Below, piece by piece: positions 42,641 to 54,291 of a DNA stretch of 64,000 nucleotides. Each line of letters begins with the position of its first letter. Position 1 is the stretch's first letter. Position numbers and translations under genes: made by a program. This DNA is from Pontederia crassipes (Eukaryota > Streptophyta > Magnoliopsida > Commelinales > Pontederiaceae). Below the pieces are notes generated by a model, which did not search any database, was not told where the DNA came from, and worked only from the letters and a program-made list of their open reading frames with translations. The DNA lies in assembly GCA_030549335.1 (NCBI GenBank), contig CM060198.1:248001-312000 (forward strand). Reading direction: 5' to 3'.

Positions 42641-44353
42641 CGATGCATGCAAAATACAACATATAATTAGCCATGCATTTAATCACATTTCGATTCCTTT
42701 TCACATAGCATGCATCAATTTATGGTCTTATTTTATTTAATTTTATAAAAATGGAAATATACCCAAATCCTATATTTTATTGCAGAAAATGGAAGAGAAT
42801 TGGGTCAGAAAGCCATAGAAACAAATCGCGCTTAAATCGAAGTTCAAAAGGAGCTAGAAAGTGGAAATTGGTGGAGGCTGCTAGTGCTGAGTTGAATATA
42901 AAGGGTCGTGAGAGTTATGTAACGGCCCGTTAAATATGCAGTTTTGTCCAAAAGTCTGAAAGTTGAATATAACGGGCTGTGAGAGGTATGTAATAGCCCG
43001 TTAAATACCCAATTTCGCTCAAACAGCTTGCCCAAGTTACAGGCCGTGAAAACCACACTTCTACTCCTATTTGGACACGCAAGGGCCGTGAAATCAGTGT
43101 TATGGGCCGTTAAATTCATATTGCAGGCCGTTACGAAGGTTATTTTTGAGATTTCTTCGATTTTTCTTGAGAATTTCAAGTCCAAATCGAACCCAAACTT
43201 TATCCTAAACCTCAGGGATGATTAAAAAATATATTTACTTAGATTTAAAGGAGTTTTGAATGGTTTTAAAGACCTATCACAGTCTACTCCGAATTTACTT
43301 TTTTTAATATGAAAAGACTTCGAATCAAATCGAAACTCTACTAGAACTCTTTGGACCCTGAAAGCTATAAGTACAGGCCCTAGAAGACAGAAACACGTGT
43401 GCTTGAGACCTGGGAGCCATGCCTTATTGCAAAGAAGAAGACTTGAAGCTATCGTCAAAGGAGAAGGATTGCACACCAACTTGTCGGTTAGTGTTGCGTG
43501 ATGGTCCGGAGGTTCTGAAGGCTACAAATCTTTATTTCTTCATATGCTTGGATGCTCTTTACTTTATTTCTCATAATTCAATAGTTTTGTAATAGAGATT
43601 TCATATATGTTTCAGAAAGATAGATTGTTTGAACTTCGTTATTCTTCAAGTTAATTAAATAATTTGATTTCTTTTTATTATATATGCCGAGTTTAATGTT
43701 TTTTGATGAGTGATATGAATTCTAAAATTAGATCACAAACCTTTATAAGGAGTGATTAATTCCAGAGGTCATTGTTCTTCTGATAATTGATCTTTTAATT
43801 TTAAGTTAAAGCATATATAACACATATTCAGTAATTCATCGTGTATGCTGATTATTGTGCGATTTATTATTCTGTCCAAGAGTATGGGTGAATAATAATT
43901 TACGAGTTACATTTTCCTGCATCACGATTCTATGTAAAATCAGTAATTAACTCGTAGTACGGGATTATTGATCTTATTTGAAATTAGGATAGTCTGATTT
44001 GCTGGCCTAGAGAAGTCAGTACTTTATCTGCCCTTAATTCATCTCAAGAATCGACCTGAGTGTTTCTATCATAATTTGATTAATTCAGAAGTTCATACAA
44101 GTCTAACTTTACATTAATCATCCATAATTTCCAAGGATCATCACCACTTTATCTTTACACATCAATTATCTATTTTCTACACCTTTAATTTTCTATTTTG
44201 ACCACAAAACTATTTTCTTCTCTTAGTAGATTATTGAGATAGATTAGATTTAACTAGTTTCTCGTGGGATCGACAACTCTACTCTTCACTTTATTACTTG
44301 ATACGACTACTGCACTTGCTAGCAAATTTATTTGTTACATATTTATCGCATCA
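42641..44353 (+). mobile_element. 5' LTR of a family B non-autonomous element
   Basis: It begins CGATGCATGCAAAATACAAC (first base changed from T) and ends TTATCGCATCA, followed by a tRNA-Asp-type primer site. It contains a cluster of TAACGGCCCGTTAAA and GGGCCGTGAAAT words at 42900-43140. It is homologous to the inverted LTR at 7600-8593 and to the partial LTR at 62183-63050. Confidence 0.82.
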
Positions 44354-44359
44354 AGTTTT

Positions 44360-44377
44360 TGGCGTTGTTGTCGGGGA
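44360..44377 (+). promoter_or_regulatory. Primer binding site, tRNA-Asp type (family B)
   Basis: TGGCGTTGTTGTCGGGGA, six bases after the LTR end. The canonical Athila/Tat site TGGCGCCGTTGCCGGGGA differs only by C-to-T changes. Confidence 0.85.
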
Positions 44378-44589
44378 ACTATATTCATAATTCTTAGTCT
44401 ATCTTATATAAACTACTTTGGGAATTTTTATTTTACTGTTATACTTAACTTTTTCTTTTAGTATTGTATAAGTTTTTCAGGTAATATCTCTTGTACACAA
44501 TCAGATCATCATCAGCACATCTTGACACATCAACGACGTCGAATAAAATAACAATAAAACAACAAATTGAGGGAAACATCCTTGCTGTC

Positions 44590-47189
44590 TGATCACTAGC
44601 TTATCACTATAGGTTTTTATCCCATTTTTGATGCATTTCACCCATATCGAGCCCCTAAATTGCCCAACTTTTGCCCAATTATGTTTGGAATGCATGGATT
44701 GTGATAACTAGTTGATCTTCCTCATTTTATAATTAATTCCATATGCATAGAGGTTCTGAAATGCTAAAATCCATAAATATTTCAATTCTATGCTAAGTTA
44801 TCATTTTTAGGACAAGTTATCACTCCAATATGCCAAGTTATCATTATTTTGAGTGAACTGATTTTCAATAATTTTCTTGCCCTAAATCTATTACTATCAT
44901 GAATGAATCATATTTGGATGATCATATCTCAACTTGTGCAAAATTATAAGTCCATTTGAACAAATTATCATTTTCCAATGCCAAGTTATCGTTAAAGGGC
45001 AAAACTATCATTTCGATATGCAAAACTGTCAAATCTGTACAAAGGCATTAAGAAATCATTATATTATTGTCCTAACTCATTGCTGTTCAAATTTGATCAC
45101 ATTTGGATAACCACAACCAAAGTTCTGACAAGTTATCATTTTTAAGGCATTAAGTTATCGTTTTTGGCACCCAAGTTATCATTCCTATGAAATCTTATCC
45201 ATATTTGATTTTTGACCTCATTCACTTGCCATCCTAATCCCTTTGATGCCTTTAATGCTCTGAACCATCCATATTTGAACATTTTCCAAGATATATGTAA
45301 AGTTATTATTTTCGGGACTTCAAACTTATCATTTTCATTTACTACTTTCACCCCTTCATAACATCATATTTTATTTGATGTTGGAGCTGATCCTAGTAGA
45401 TATCCTCATCCTTATTTGTTTATTTCCTATTTGAGGACTTTGATGTTTGGTGTTCTATCTCTTCTTGCAGGGAAGAACAAGTGCAAAAAGCTGGAAAAAG
45501 GTGGGGCGACCACCTACTTTTGTGGTCTTCTACAGGAATTCCAGGACCAGGACACATGGCACAATCACATCACCATGGAACATTCTGATGCTGATCAAAG
45601 GGTGCACATGACACATATATAAACTGGGGAAATTCTGGAGGAGAAAGGGTCTGGCCATTGCAGGGTTTGGAGAAGGAAGCAAGGTTTTTGTAGTTGGAGT
45701 TGAAGTGCTGCAAGGATACCTCTCGACAAGCTTGAATCCAAGATGATTTCCTTCTGCTCTTCACTATATTTTGTATCAAATTTTGTAATTATGAGGAGCT
45801 AAACTCCATGTCTCCTAGGATAGGGTAGTAGTCTAGATTAATTATGGATGGATGTGGACATTTCAGATTTCCTGCACTGATTTCATAATTTCTGATTTTC
45901 TGATTCTTGATTCTGCATTCAGAACTTATCTATTTCTGTCCTATTCTTGACATTGTATGATCTTACTTATATCTACAACTGAGAGGTTGTTTTATGATCT
46001 GTTCTTGATTCAGAAATGAAACAAGAACCAATGACAAGTTCTAGCTCCAAATCTGATTTAGGAATCTGATTTTCATCTAATTTAGTTTCCGAACTGCAAT
46101 TCTGATTCCTGATTTGAGAAATCTGATGTCATTGTAAACCCCTCATTTCATTGGCTACTGAGAAGTAGATAAGTGGGTTCTTCTTATTCAGAAATGTAAG
46201 AAGAGGCAATGACAACTCCCCTGAATCAATTCTGTAAAAACATGCTGTGGTCAAATCTAATTTGCATTTTGAGTTCTGATTTTTATGGAATCTGCTTGTC
46301 ATTGTGGAATCCCAATCTTATATGCAACTGATAATTTAATTCCTGATTTCCACTTTGTTCAGAAATGGACCAAGGAGCAATGGCAAATCTGAATTTCAAT
46401 AACATGTGCTGAAATGTTCCAATTGATTGATGCTAGTGTGGATTTCATTTCAAATTTGCAGCTGAGAGGCTGATTTAAAATCCTCTTGTAGTTTAGAGAT
46501 AAACCAAGAAGCACTAGTATTGAGATTGGATTCATTATCTTTCTGATTTGTTGATGCATGAAAATGAGCCGAATTGTATTACCAAATTGAAATTGCCAAA
46601 ATCTGAAAAGTATTTGCAAAATCAGTGAGGGGCTTATAAATTTGTTAATGATAACTTGATATTCAGTGAGGATACTTATCCAATTAAACCTGGCTAATAT
46701 GTATATGATAATATATAGACTAGTCCTGGGCTAAATGAGCTGTGGAAGCAGCAATATTTCAGGTTGGAGCAGATTTGCACTTTTAATGATAACTTGATCC
46801 AATCCATCCATAATTAAGTTAGATGAATCCCAATTCCTCGGAAAACCTTCCTCATTGATAGTTAAACCCTTTTAGTCTCTAGATTAGCATTCACAACTCA
46901 GTTTAGTTAACTTTTCAGAAACCTCAAAACAGTTATCATTTAACCTTCCTGAAAAATCTATTTTCATTTCCACTTAAAATTCTGCTTTTGCCACTTTAAC
47001 TTTGATTAGTTTAAATTATTTTTTGTAGTCTAGGACTTCAAATCACTGTGGATATGATATTTAGGGTTACTACAATTGACTTGTGCACTGCAGTAGAGAG
47101 TGAGTTAGGGAGTTGAAACAAAAATTAAAAAAAATTGACTTTTGATCCAAAAATCAGCAAGTTATCACTCAACCCCCCAATAACTATCA
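44590..47189 (+). repeat. 5' LTR of the Athila-type element
   Basis: About 2.6 kb. Long stretches are base-identical to the 3' LTR, with scattered substitutions; the first 110 bases differ at about six positions by eye and most other blocks at fewer. Short words AAGTTATCATT recur many times through the first kilobase. Confidence 0.93.
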
Positions 47190-47195
47190 AGTTTT

Positions 47196-47212
47196 TGGCG
47201 CCGTTGCCGGGG
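47196..47212 (+). promoter_or_regulatory. Primer binding site, tRNA-Asp
   Basis: TGGCGCCGTTGCCGGGG, the canonical Athila/Tat primer site, six bases after the 5' LTR. Confidence 0.95.
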
Positions 47213-47397
47213 TTTTGAAGTCAATTAGATTAACTTAGATAGTTTAGATTAGTTTTAGACTAGTTTTTAATCTATTTATTAGGCTAATTTTCAGTTTTTG
47301 CAAGTTATCATTCCCAATTTTCCATTTTTGTCTAGTTTTCTTTCTTTTCTCAATTTGATACTTCTGAATTCATTTATGCAGGATTTGGATAATTAAG

Positions 47398-49600
47398 AGG
47401 ACTATTATCAATCAGATCCTGAGCCTGAAAGAAGATTCTTGAGAAGGAGGAGATTGCAAAGGCTAGAGGCAAGAAGAAGGATTTTTGAAGAAGAGGAAGA
47501 GGAGCACGACAACATGGCTGCACCAAGGACATTAAAGGATTGCTATTCTCCTAGTAATGTCAGAAATCAATAAGGGAATGGAGTCCTTGCACCAGCTGCT
47601 AACTTTGAGGTGAACCCAGCCTTGGTGACAATGATAAGGCAATACCAATTTTCTGGTTTAGGGAATGAAGATCCAGCCTCACACTTGGATAATTTCAAGG
47701 AAATTTGCAGCATAGTGCATTTCAATAATACACCAATGTATGCTGTCTACATGAGGCTATTCCCCTTCTCACTCAAAGACAAGGTAAAGATATGGTACAA
47801 GACCCTCAAACCAGAAGAGATGGCTACTTGAGAATCTATTATTCAATTGTTTCTAGTTGAATTCTTCCCACCTAACAAAACTGATAACTATAGAGATCAG
47901 ATTGTGAAGTTCTACCAATTGGATCAAGAGAATATATGTGATGCATGACAAAGATTCCGAGGCTTGCTGAGGGCATGTCCACATGATGGCTTTGAGAAAT
48001 GGCAACTTGTCAAGTATTTTCACAAAGGATTGAATTACCCCAGCAAGGTTGCATTGGATACAGCTGCTGGAGGAATATTTGCATCAAGAAACATTGATGA
48101 AGCTTACCAATTAATTGAGAACATGGACAAGAACCATCATTTCCTTACACATGACAGGACAAGGAGGCCATCCAATGAGAATCAAGTCAACAACATTGCT
48201 GTCCAGATTGAACAAGGCTTGCAAAGGGCATTGGAGAAGCTGAATTTGTCAACTAATGTGGGAAAATCTTCAAATGCTGAATCAAGGTGTGATGTGTGTG
48301 GAAATCAGGGCCATATAACTGAAACTTGCAACCTTATAATGCAGCAACATGAGCAAAGTATAGACCAAGTTAATGCAGTAGGAAATTATGGAGTTAAACC
48401 CCCTGCTGAGTTCTACACTCCAGAAAACATAAATCATCCTTACCTCTCCTACAAGGGCAACCATTTTCAAGGGCCTCTTATGCAGAATTCAAATTGGCAA
48501 CCAAAGATTTTGCCAAGGAATCCACCCCCATCATACCAGCTTCCACAAGTTCAAATGCAAAGACCACCATATGAGCCACCTCAAGTTCAAGTCCCTCGTA
48601 TGTCAAAGATGGAAGAAATGTTGCAACAAATATTGAAGAAGCAGGAAAAGCAAGAGGAGGCTATGTAGAAATTAACTTCTAGATATGAGGCTTTGAGTGC
48701 TCATCAAAAGATTCTTGAAAATCAGATTGCTCAACAAGCAAGTACCTCAACTAGGCCACCTATGTTTCTCCCTGGACAACCTGAATTGAACCCCAAAGAG
48801 CAAGTCCAAGCTGTCCAGCTCAGAAGTGGGAAAATTATAGAAGAACCAATGAGGAATATTGAGGGAAATCCAGTTGAAGTTAGTACAAGTTCAGGGCCTG
48901 CAGAAAAATCAAATGAGGAGGCTGTCTTGAAAAATCAGAATCAACATCCTCAAGATGAAGTTAGGGGCAGAATTTTTGATAAGGTGCCTTTCCCTCAAAG
49001 GCTAATCAAGGCAAGGCAGGACCAACAATATGGAAGATTTATTGAAATCCTGAAGAAGTTGTATATAAATGTGCCATTTGTAGAGGCAATTCAGGAGATG
49101 CCTTCATATGCTAAATTTTTTAAGGAGATCCTTACCAAGAAGAGAAGAATTTTGGAACATAAGACCATTGCTTTGACTGAGGAAGCTTCTACAATTATTC
49201 AAAACAAATTGCCACCCAAGTTGAAAGATCTAGGAAGCTTCTCCATACCTTGTGAAATTGAAAATAGGAAGATTCAAAGGGCAATGTGTGATTTGGGTGC
49301 ATCAGTGAGTGTCATACCTCTTTCACTTTGTAGGAAGCTTGAAGTTAAAGATTTGAAGCCTACAAACATGTCCCTACAGCTGGCAGACAGATCCATCAAG
49401 TACCCACATGGAATCATTGAGGACATATCCCTTAAAGTTGGCAAATTCTACATACCAGTAGACTTTGTGATACTTGACATGGATGAGGACCTGAATACCC
49501 CTATTCTTCTAGGGAGACCCTTCTTAGCCACTGTTGGGGCTGTTATTGATGTCAAGGAGGGCAACATTCCAAATTGGAGAGGACAAGATAGAATTTAATT
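47398..49600 (+). pseudogene. Athila-type gag and protease
   Basis: A single frame holds gag then protease, apart from stops at 47571, 47829, 47946 and 48666. Gag features: acidic/arginine-rich start, F-S-G-L-G-N-E-D-P (about 47651-47677), W-Y-K-T-L near 47792, Y-R-D-Q-I near 47890, F-H-K-G-L-N-Y near 48018, and a knuckle-like C-D-V-C-G-N-Q-G-H-I-T-E-T-C (about 48289-48330). A proline/glutamine-rich stretch follows. Protease: C-D-L-G-A-S-V-S-V-I-P (49288-49320), with the D-L-G-A form usual in Athila/Tat, then I-L-L-G-R-P-F near 49504. A frameshift near 49570 ends it. Gag builds the particle; protease would mature the polyprotein. Confidence 0.88.
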
Positions 49601-52600
49601 TGGCATAAGTTATCAGTAGGCTAAATTTTCAAGAAAATGACTTTGAAGAGGGGCAGCTAGATCAAGTTCTTCAGCAAGTTTTTGCAATAATTCCCATTGA
49701 AGACCCATTGCAAAGGTGCCTAATGTTTGATCACTTGAAGGAGCTAGAAGATCCAAAGGCTATGGCATGCAAATCTGAATTGAATTCTTTCAAATCAGTA
49801 GGAAAATTTGAATTTCAGAATGAGGTAAAGGAAGTTATCACTGCTGAACTTCAATCCACTCTAACTCAAGACAATCCTTCCAAATTGGAGCTCAAGCCTC
49901 TTCCTAGCAACCTGAAGTATGAATTCTTGGGGTAGAACTCAACATTTCCAGTAATTATTAATGCCAATTTGCCAAAAGAACAAGTGCATGAGCTGCTGAA
50001 AAGATTGAAGCTGTACAAGGAGGTAATAGGCGATTCCATTGAAGATATCAAGGGTATTAATCCCCCAATTTCCATGTACAGGATCCCCATGGAGGACAGC
50101 TATAAACCCTCAATTGAATGCCAAAGAAGACTCAATCCAGTAATGAAGGAAGTAGTGAAGAAGGAGGTGTTGAAATTGTTAAAAGCTGGAATCATCTACT
50201 CAATTTCAGATAGTGAATGGGTCACCCTATCCAGGTGGTGCCAAAGAAGGGAGGAATCACAGTTATTAAATTTGATTCAAATGAATTGATATCCACCATG
50301 ACAGTTACAGGATGGAGGATGTGTATTAATTTTAGAAAGTTGAACAAGGCAACAAGGAAGGACCATTTTCCTCTTCCTTTAATTAACCAGATGTTGGAGA
50401 GATTGACAAAGCATTCCCACTTCTGTTACCTAGATGGATATTCAGGATTCCTCCAAATCCCAATTCACCCTCAAGATCAACACAAGACTACTTTCACATG
50501 TCCATATGGGACATTTGCTTATAGGAGGATGCCCTTTGGCCTATGTAATGCACCTGCCACTTTTAAGAGATGCATGATGTCAATCTTTTCAGATTTCATT
50601 GAAGAAATTATGGAGGTCTTCATGGATGATTTTTCAGTATATGGAGATTCCTTTGAGAGATGCCTAGAAAACCAAGGTGCTACAAAGATGTAGAGAGTCC
50701 AACTTGATCCTCAATTGGGAGAAGTGCCATTTTATGGTCCAAGAAGGGGTTGTCCTAGGACATGTTGTCTCAAGTAAAGGAATTGAAGTGGATAAGGCCA
50801 AAATTGAAGTAATTGAGAAGTTGTCACCCCCTACAAATGTGAAGGCAATAACAAGCTTCTTGGGGCATGCAGAATTTTATAGAAGGTTCATAAAAAACTT
50901 CTCAATGATAACTAGGCCTCTTACCAAGCTCCTAGCAAAAGATGCTGATTTCAATTTTGATGAAGAGTGCATGAAGGCCTTCAAGCAGCTGAAAGAAGCC
51001 CTCATCTCAGCCCCTATAGTTTAGCCACCTGAGTGATCTCTTCCATTTGAGATTATGTGTGATGCCTCTGATCAAGCAGTAGGGGCAGTGTTGGGGCAAA
51101 CCAAGGAGAATAAACATTATGTCATTTGCTATGTTAGCAAGACACTAGATGAGGCCCAAATCAACTATGCTACCACTGAAAATGAATTGCTTGTTGTGAT
51201 GTTTGTATTTGACAAGTTCAAACCTTATCTGGTGGGATCCAAGGTAATTATATTCACAAATCATCAAGCAGTGAGACACCTCATCAACAAGAAAGAGTCC
51301 AAGCCAAGGCTAATCAGATGGATATTATTGCTACAAGAATTTGATGTTGAAATTAGGGATGAAAGAGGGATAGAAAACTTAGTTGCTGACCATTTATCAA
51401 GGATGGAAGGAGTTCGGAATTCTAATGACTCACTCCATATCAATGACTCCTACCATGATGATTTTCTAATGGCCATATCAGCTGCCCCTACTCCTTGGTA
51501 TGCTGATATTGTTAATTACTTGGCATGTAGAATCATTCCTTCTGACTTCTCCTATCAATAGAAGAAAAAGTTTTATCATGACTTGAAGGACTTCTATTGG
51601 GATGACCCATTTCTATTCAAAAAGTCCCCTGATGGAATTTTCAGGAGATGTGTACCAGAAGCTGAATTCCAATCAATTTTGTATGAATGCCACTCATCTC
51701 CATATGGTGGACATGGAGCCACTCCAAAGACTGCTACCAAGGTGCTATAATCTAGTTTCTATTGGCCTTCTTTGTTCAAAGATGCATATATGTATGTGAA
51801 GAGTTGTGATGAATGTCAAAGGGCAGGTTCAATATCAAGGAGGAATGAAATGCCTAAGAATGGGATTTTAGAGGTTGAAATATTTGATGTTTGGGGCATT
51901 GATTACATGGGGCCCTTCCCTAGTTCATTTGGATACAAATTTATACTACTTGCTGTTGACTATGTATCCAAATGGATAGAGGCAATTTCAACTTCAGCTG
52001 TTGATTCCAGGGCTGTAATCAAGGTTTTCAAGGAGATAATCTTCTCAAGATTTGGAATTCCAAGAGTGGTCATAAGTGATGGAGGCAGTCACTTTATTGA
52101 AAAATATTTTGAGAACCTTCTAAACAAATATAGAGTCAAGCACAAGGTCTCAACTGCTTACCATCTTCAAACAAATGGCCAAGAAGAAATTTCAAATAGG
52201 GAAATCAAGGCCATATTGGAGAAAACAATTTCCTTGACTAGGAAGGATTAGAGTTTGAGGCTAAATGAGGCACTTTGGGCATATAGGACAGCCTATAAAA
52301 TCCCTATAGGCACTTCTCCTTACAAATTGGTTTATGGAAAGACATGTCATCTACCAATTGAGTTGAAGCATAAGGCATCTTGGGTAGTGAAGGCACTCAA
52401 TTTTGATATACAAGCATGAGGACGGAAGAGGCTTCTACAAATGGATGAAATTAAGATAAATGCCTACCATAATTCTGAATTCTACAAGGAGAGAACCAAG
52501 AGATGGCATGATAGCAGAATTTTGAAGAAGGATTTCAAGGTTGGAGACCTTGTGTTGCTTTTCAATTCAAGACTTAAGTTATTCCCTGGTAAGATGAAAT

Positions 52601-52782
52601 CAAGGTGTAGTGGACCCTTCAAAGTTCACAAAGTCTATCCTTATGGAGTTGTGGACCTTCTGAATGATAAGGATGACATATTCAAGGTTAATGGACAGAG
52701 GTTGAAGCCATATAACCCCACAACTCAGCATTCAGCTAAGGAGGTGCTGAAATTGCTAGATTTGCCAATTTTGCCTAGTTGA
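49600..52782 (+). pseudogene. Athila-type RT, RNase H and integrase
   Basis: RT: W-R-M-C-I-N-F-R-K-L-N (about 50314-50346), D-G-Y-S-G-F near 50433, R-M-P-F-G-L-C-N-A-P (50527-50556) and F-M-D-D-F-S-V-Y-G-D (50620-50649), the Athila/Tat version of the catalytic DD box. RNase H: C-D-A-S-D near 51058, to the D-H-L-S-R motif near 51390. Integrase: zinc finger with C-D-E-C near 51808, catalytic D in W-G-I-D-Y-M-G-P (51892-51915) and S-D-G-G-S-H-F (52075-52095), third acid in N-G-Q-E-E near 52176. Stops: 49933, 51022, 51033, 51559, 51748, 52249 and near 52420; frameshifts near 50215 and 50680. No chromodomain is present. Confidence 0.9.
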
Positions 52783-54291
52783 ATTCAAGTGGAAAAATGT
52801 CTAGCCTAAGACATTAAAGTAGGGTACTTCTTGGGAGGTAACCCAAGTCATTTTACACAACTTTTCTATTTTGTAGGAATAAAGAAGGGAGGAATCAGAT
52901 CCATCCACAAATTGCCAAAGAAGGGAGTATCCCTACTCTAAATTTTAATTCTTTTCACTGAAATCCTACTGATAACTGATATTATCTTTTCATTCATGCT
53001 GAAATCATCACATTAATATCTGAATCATCATGCATATCAGTTGTCCCAATCCATCTTAGTTGATTTTCAGTGCAGATTTTGTGAATTTCAATGCATTGCT
53101 GTTTGTGCATTCAAAAAAATCTGATATTGAATACCCCACTGATATCCGCTACTTTTATGTGGGATTGGTTGAAATTCATGAAGAATGGATCACCCTAAGC
53201 CCCTGATTGAGATGCAAGAATCATTGGAAGGGATCAAATGCATAAATTCCATCAATTCCATGCCCTCCCAACCCTCTCCCTTGCCTTAATTTCCAACACT
53301 GTGGACAGTGTTGAAGCTAAGGTTGGGGGAGGAAACCTGGTGCTTTTCTAACCTTTAGACCATATTTTCAATCTATTTTAATGTTTATATCATTAATTAC
53401 CACCAGGTTATCATTGTTTAAACATGTTATCACTCGGTTATCATTTTTTGGGCTCAACTCAATTCTGAATTTATTTTAACTCTGAAATGGGTAGAATACT
53501 TCATTATGACAGTTGGTACACTCCAATACAAAGTGGCCAACTTGGCCATTAGTCTTGTTGATTTAATTGGCTACACAATTCAGATGCATTTGAATCAATT
53601 TTCAGCTGAAAATTTTTCTTTTTATGGGTCACACTAGCTAATACTTATGGATTAAATTAGTAATATCAGATGTCTAGAAGGGAGTCAAGGCTCTTGCTGC
53701 CATGCTAAATAGGAAAATTTGACTTTTTGGACAAAGGATCTAAACTATACTTGAGTTTGAACTATTGCTCTCTTCATGAACAGGATAGAAAAAGAAGAAT
53801 GGAGAAAAGAAAAAGTGAAAAGTTGCATTTTGCATTGCATGCATGCATAAATAAAGAAAGTGAAATTCTAAAAAAGAACCTCTCCAGAATAAAGCCAGAA
53901 TTTTTATCCTGTGACCAGCATGAATAAAAATCAGGTGTTAAACTTATTTACTTGCATCTCATGAATAAAAGTCAGGTGTTAAACCTGTTTAAGCAATGAA
54001 AATATGTTCATGAAGGGATTTGTAGTTCAACCTTGTAGTAAAGTTGACAATTCTTACAATTCAAACATGTTATTGCTAGTACTTCTTCCATGGCTTAAAT
54101 TTGCTTTAGCCTCTGTGATTCTCTAGCTAGGAATTGAGTTTTTGGAAAGAATGAAGTGTTGGAAAAGTGGGAAACTCATTTGGACTTTATTCAGCTGATT
54201 TCAAATCCATTTGTGAGCTGTTAATTCAAGTTTGCTCTTAATTTCTGAATGTTTGCTTAAGGACAAGCAAAAGGCTAAGCTTGGGGGAGTT
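52783..54291 (+). other. Non-coding 3' internal region of the Athila-type element
   Basis: 1.5 kb between integrase and 3' LTR, where many Athila elements carry an envelope-like ORF. No envelope-like frame is visible here; the longest open stretch is 66 residues (53727-53927) and not convincing. The polypurine tract TTGGGGGAGTT lies at 54281-54291. Confidence 0.75.

Noticed and set aside
45142..45779. Frames of 68-69 residues repeated identically at 54844-55481
   Set aside because: They lie in both LTRs of the Athila-type element; the duplication is LTR identity, not a duplicated gene.
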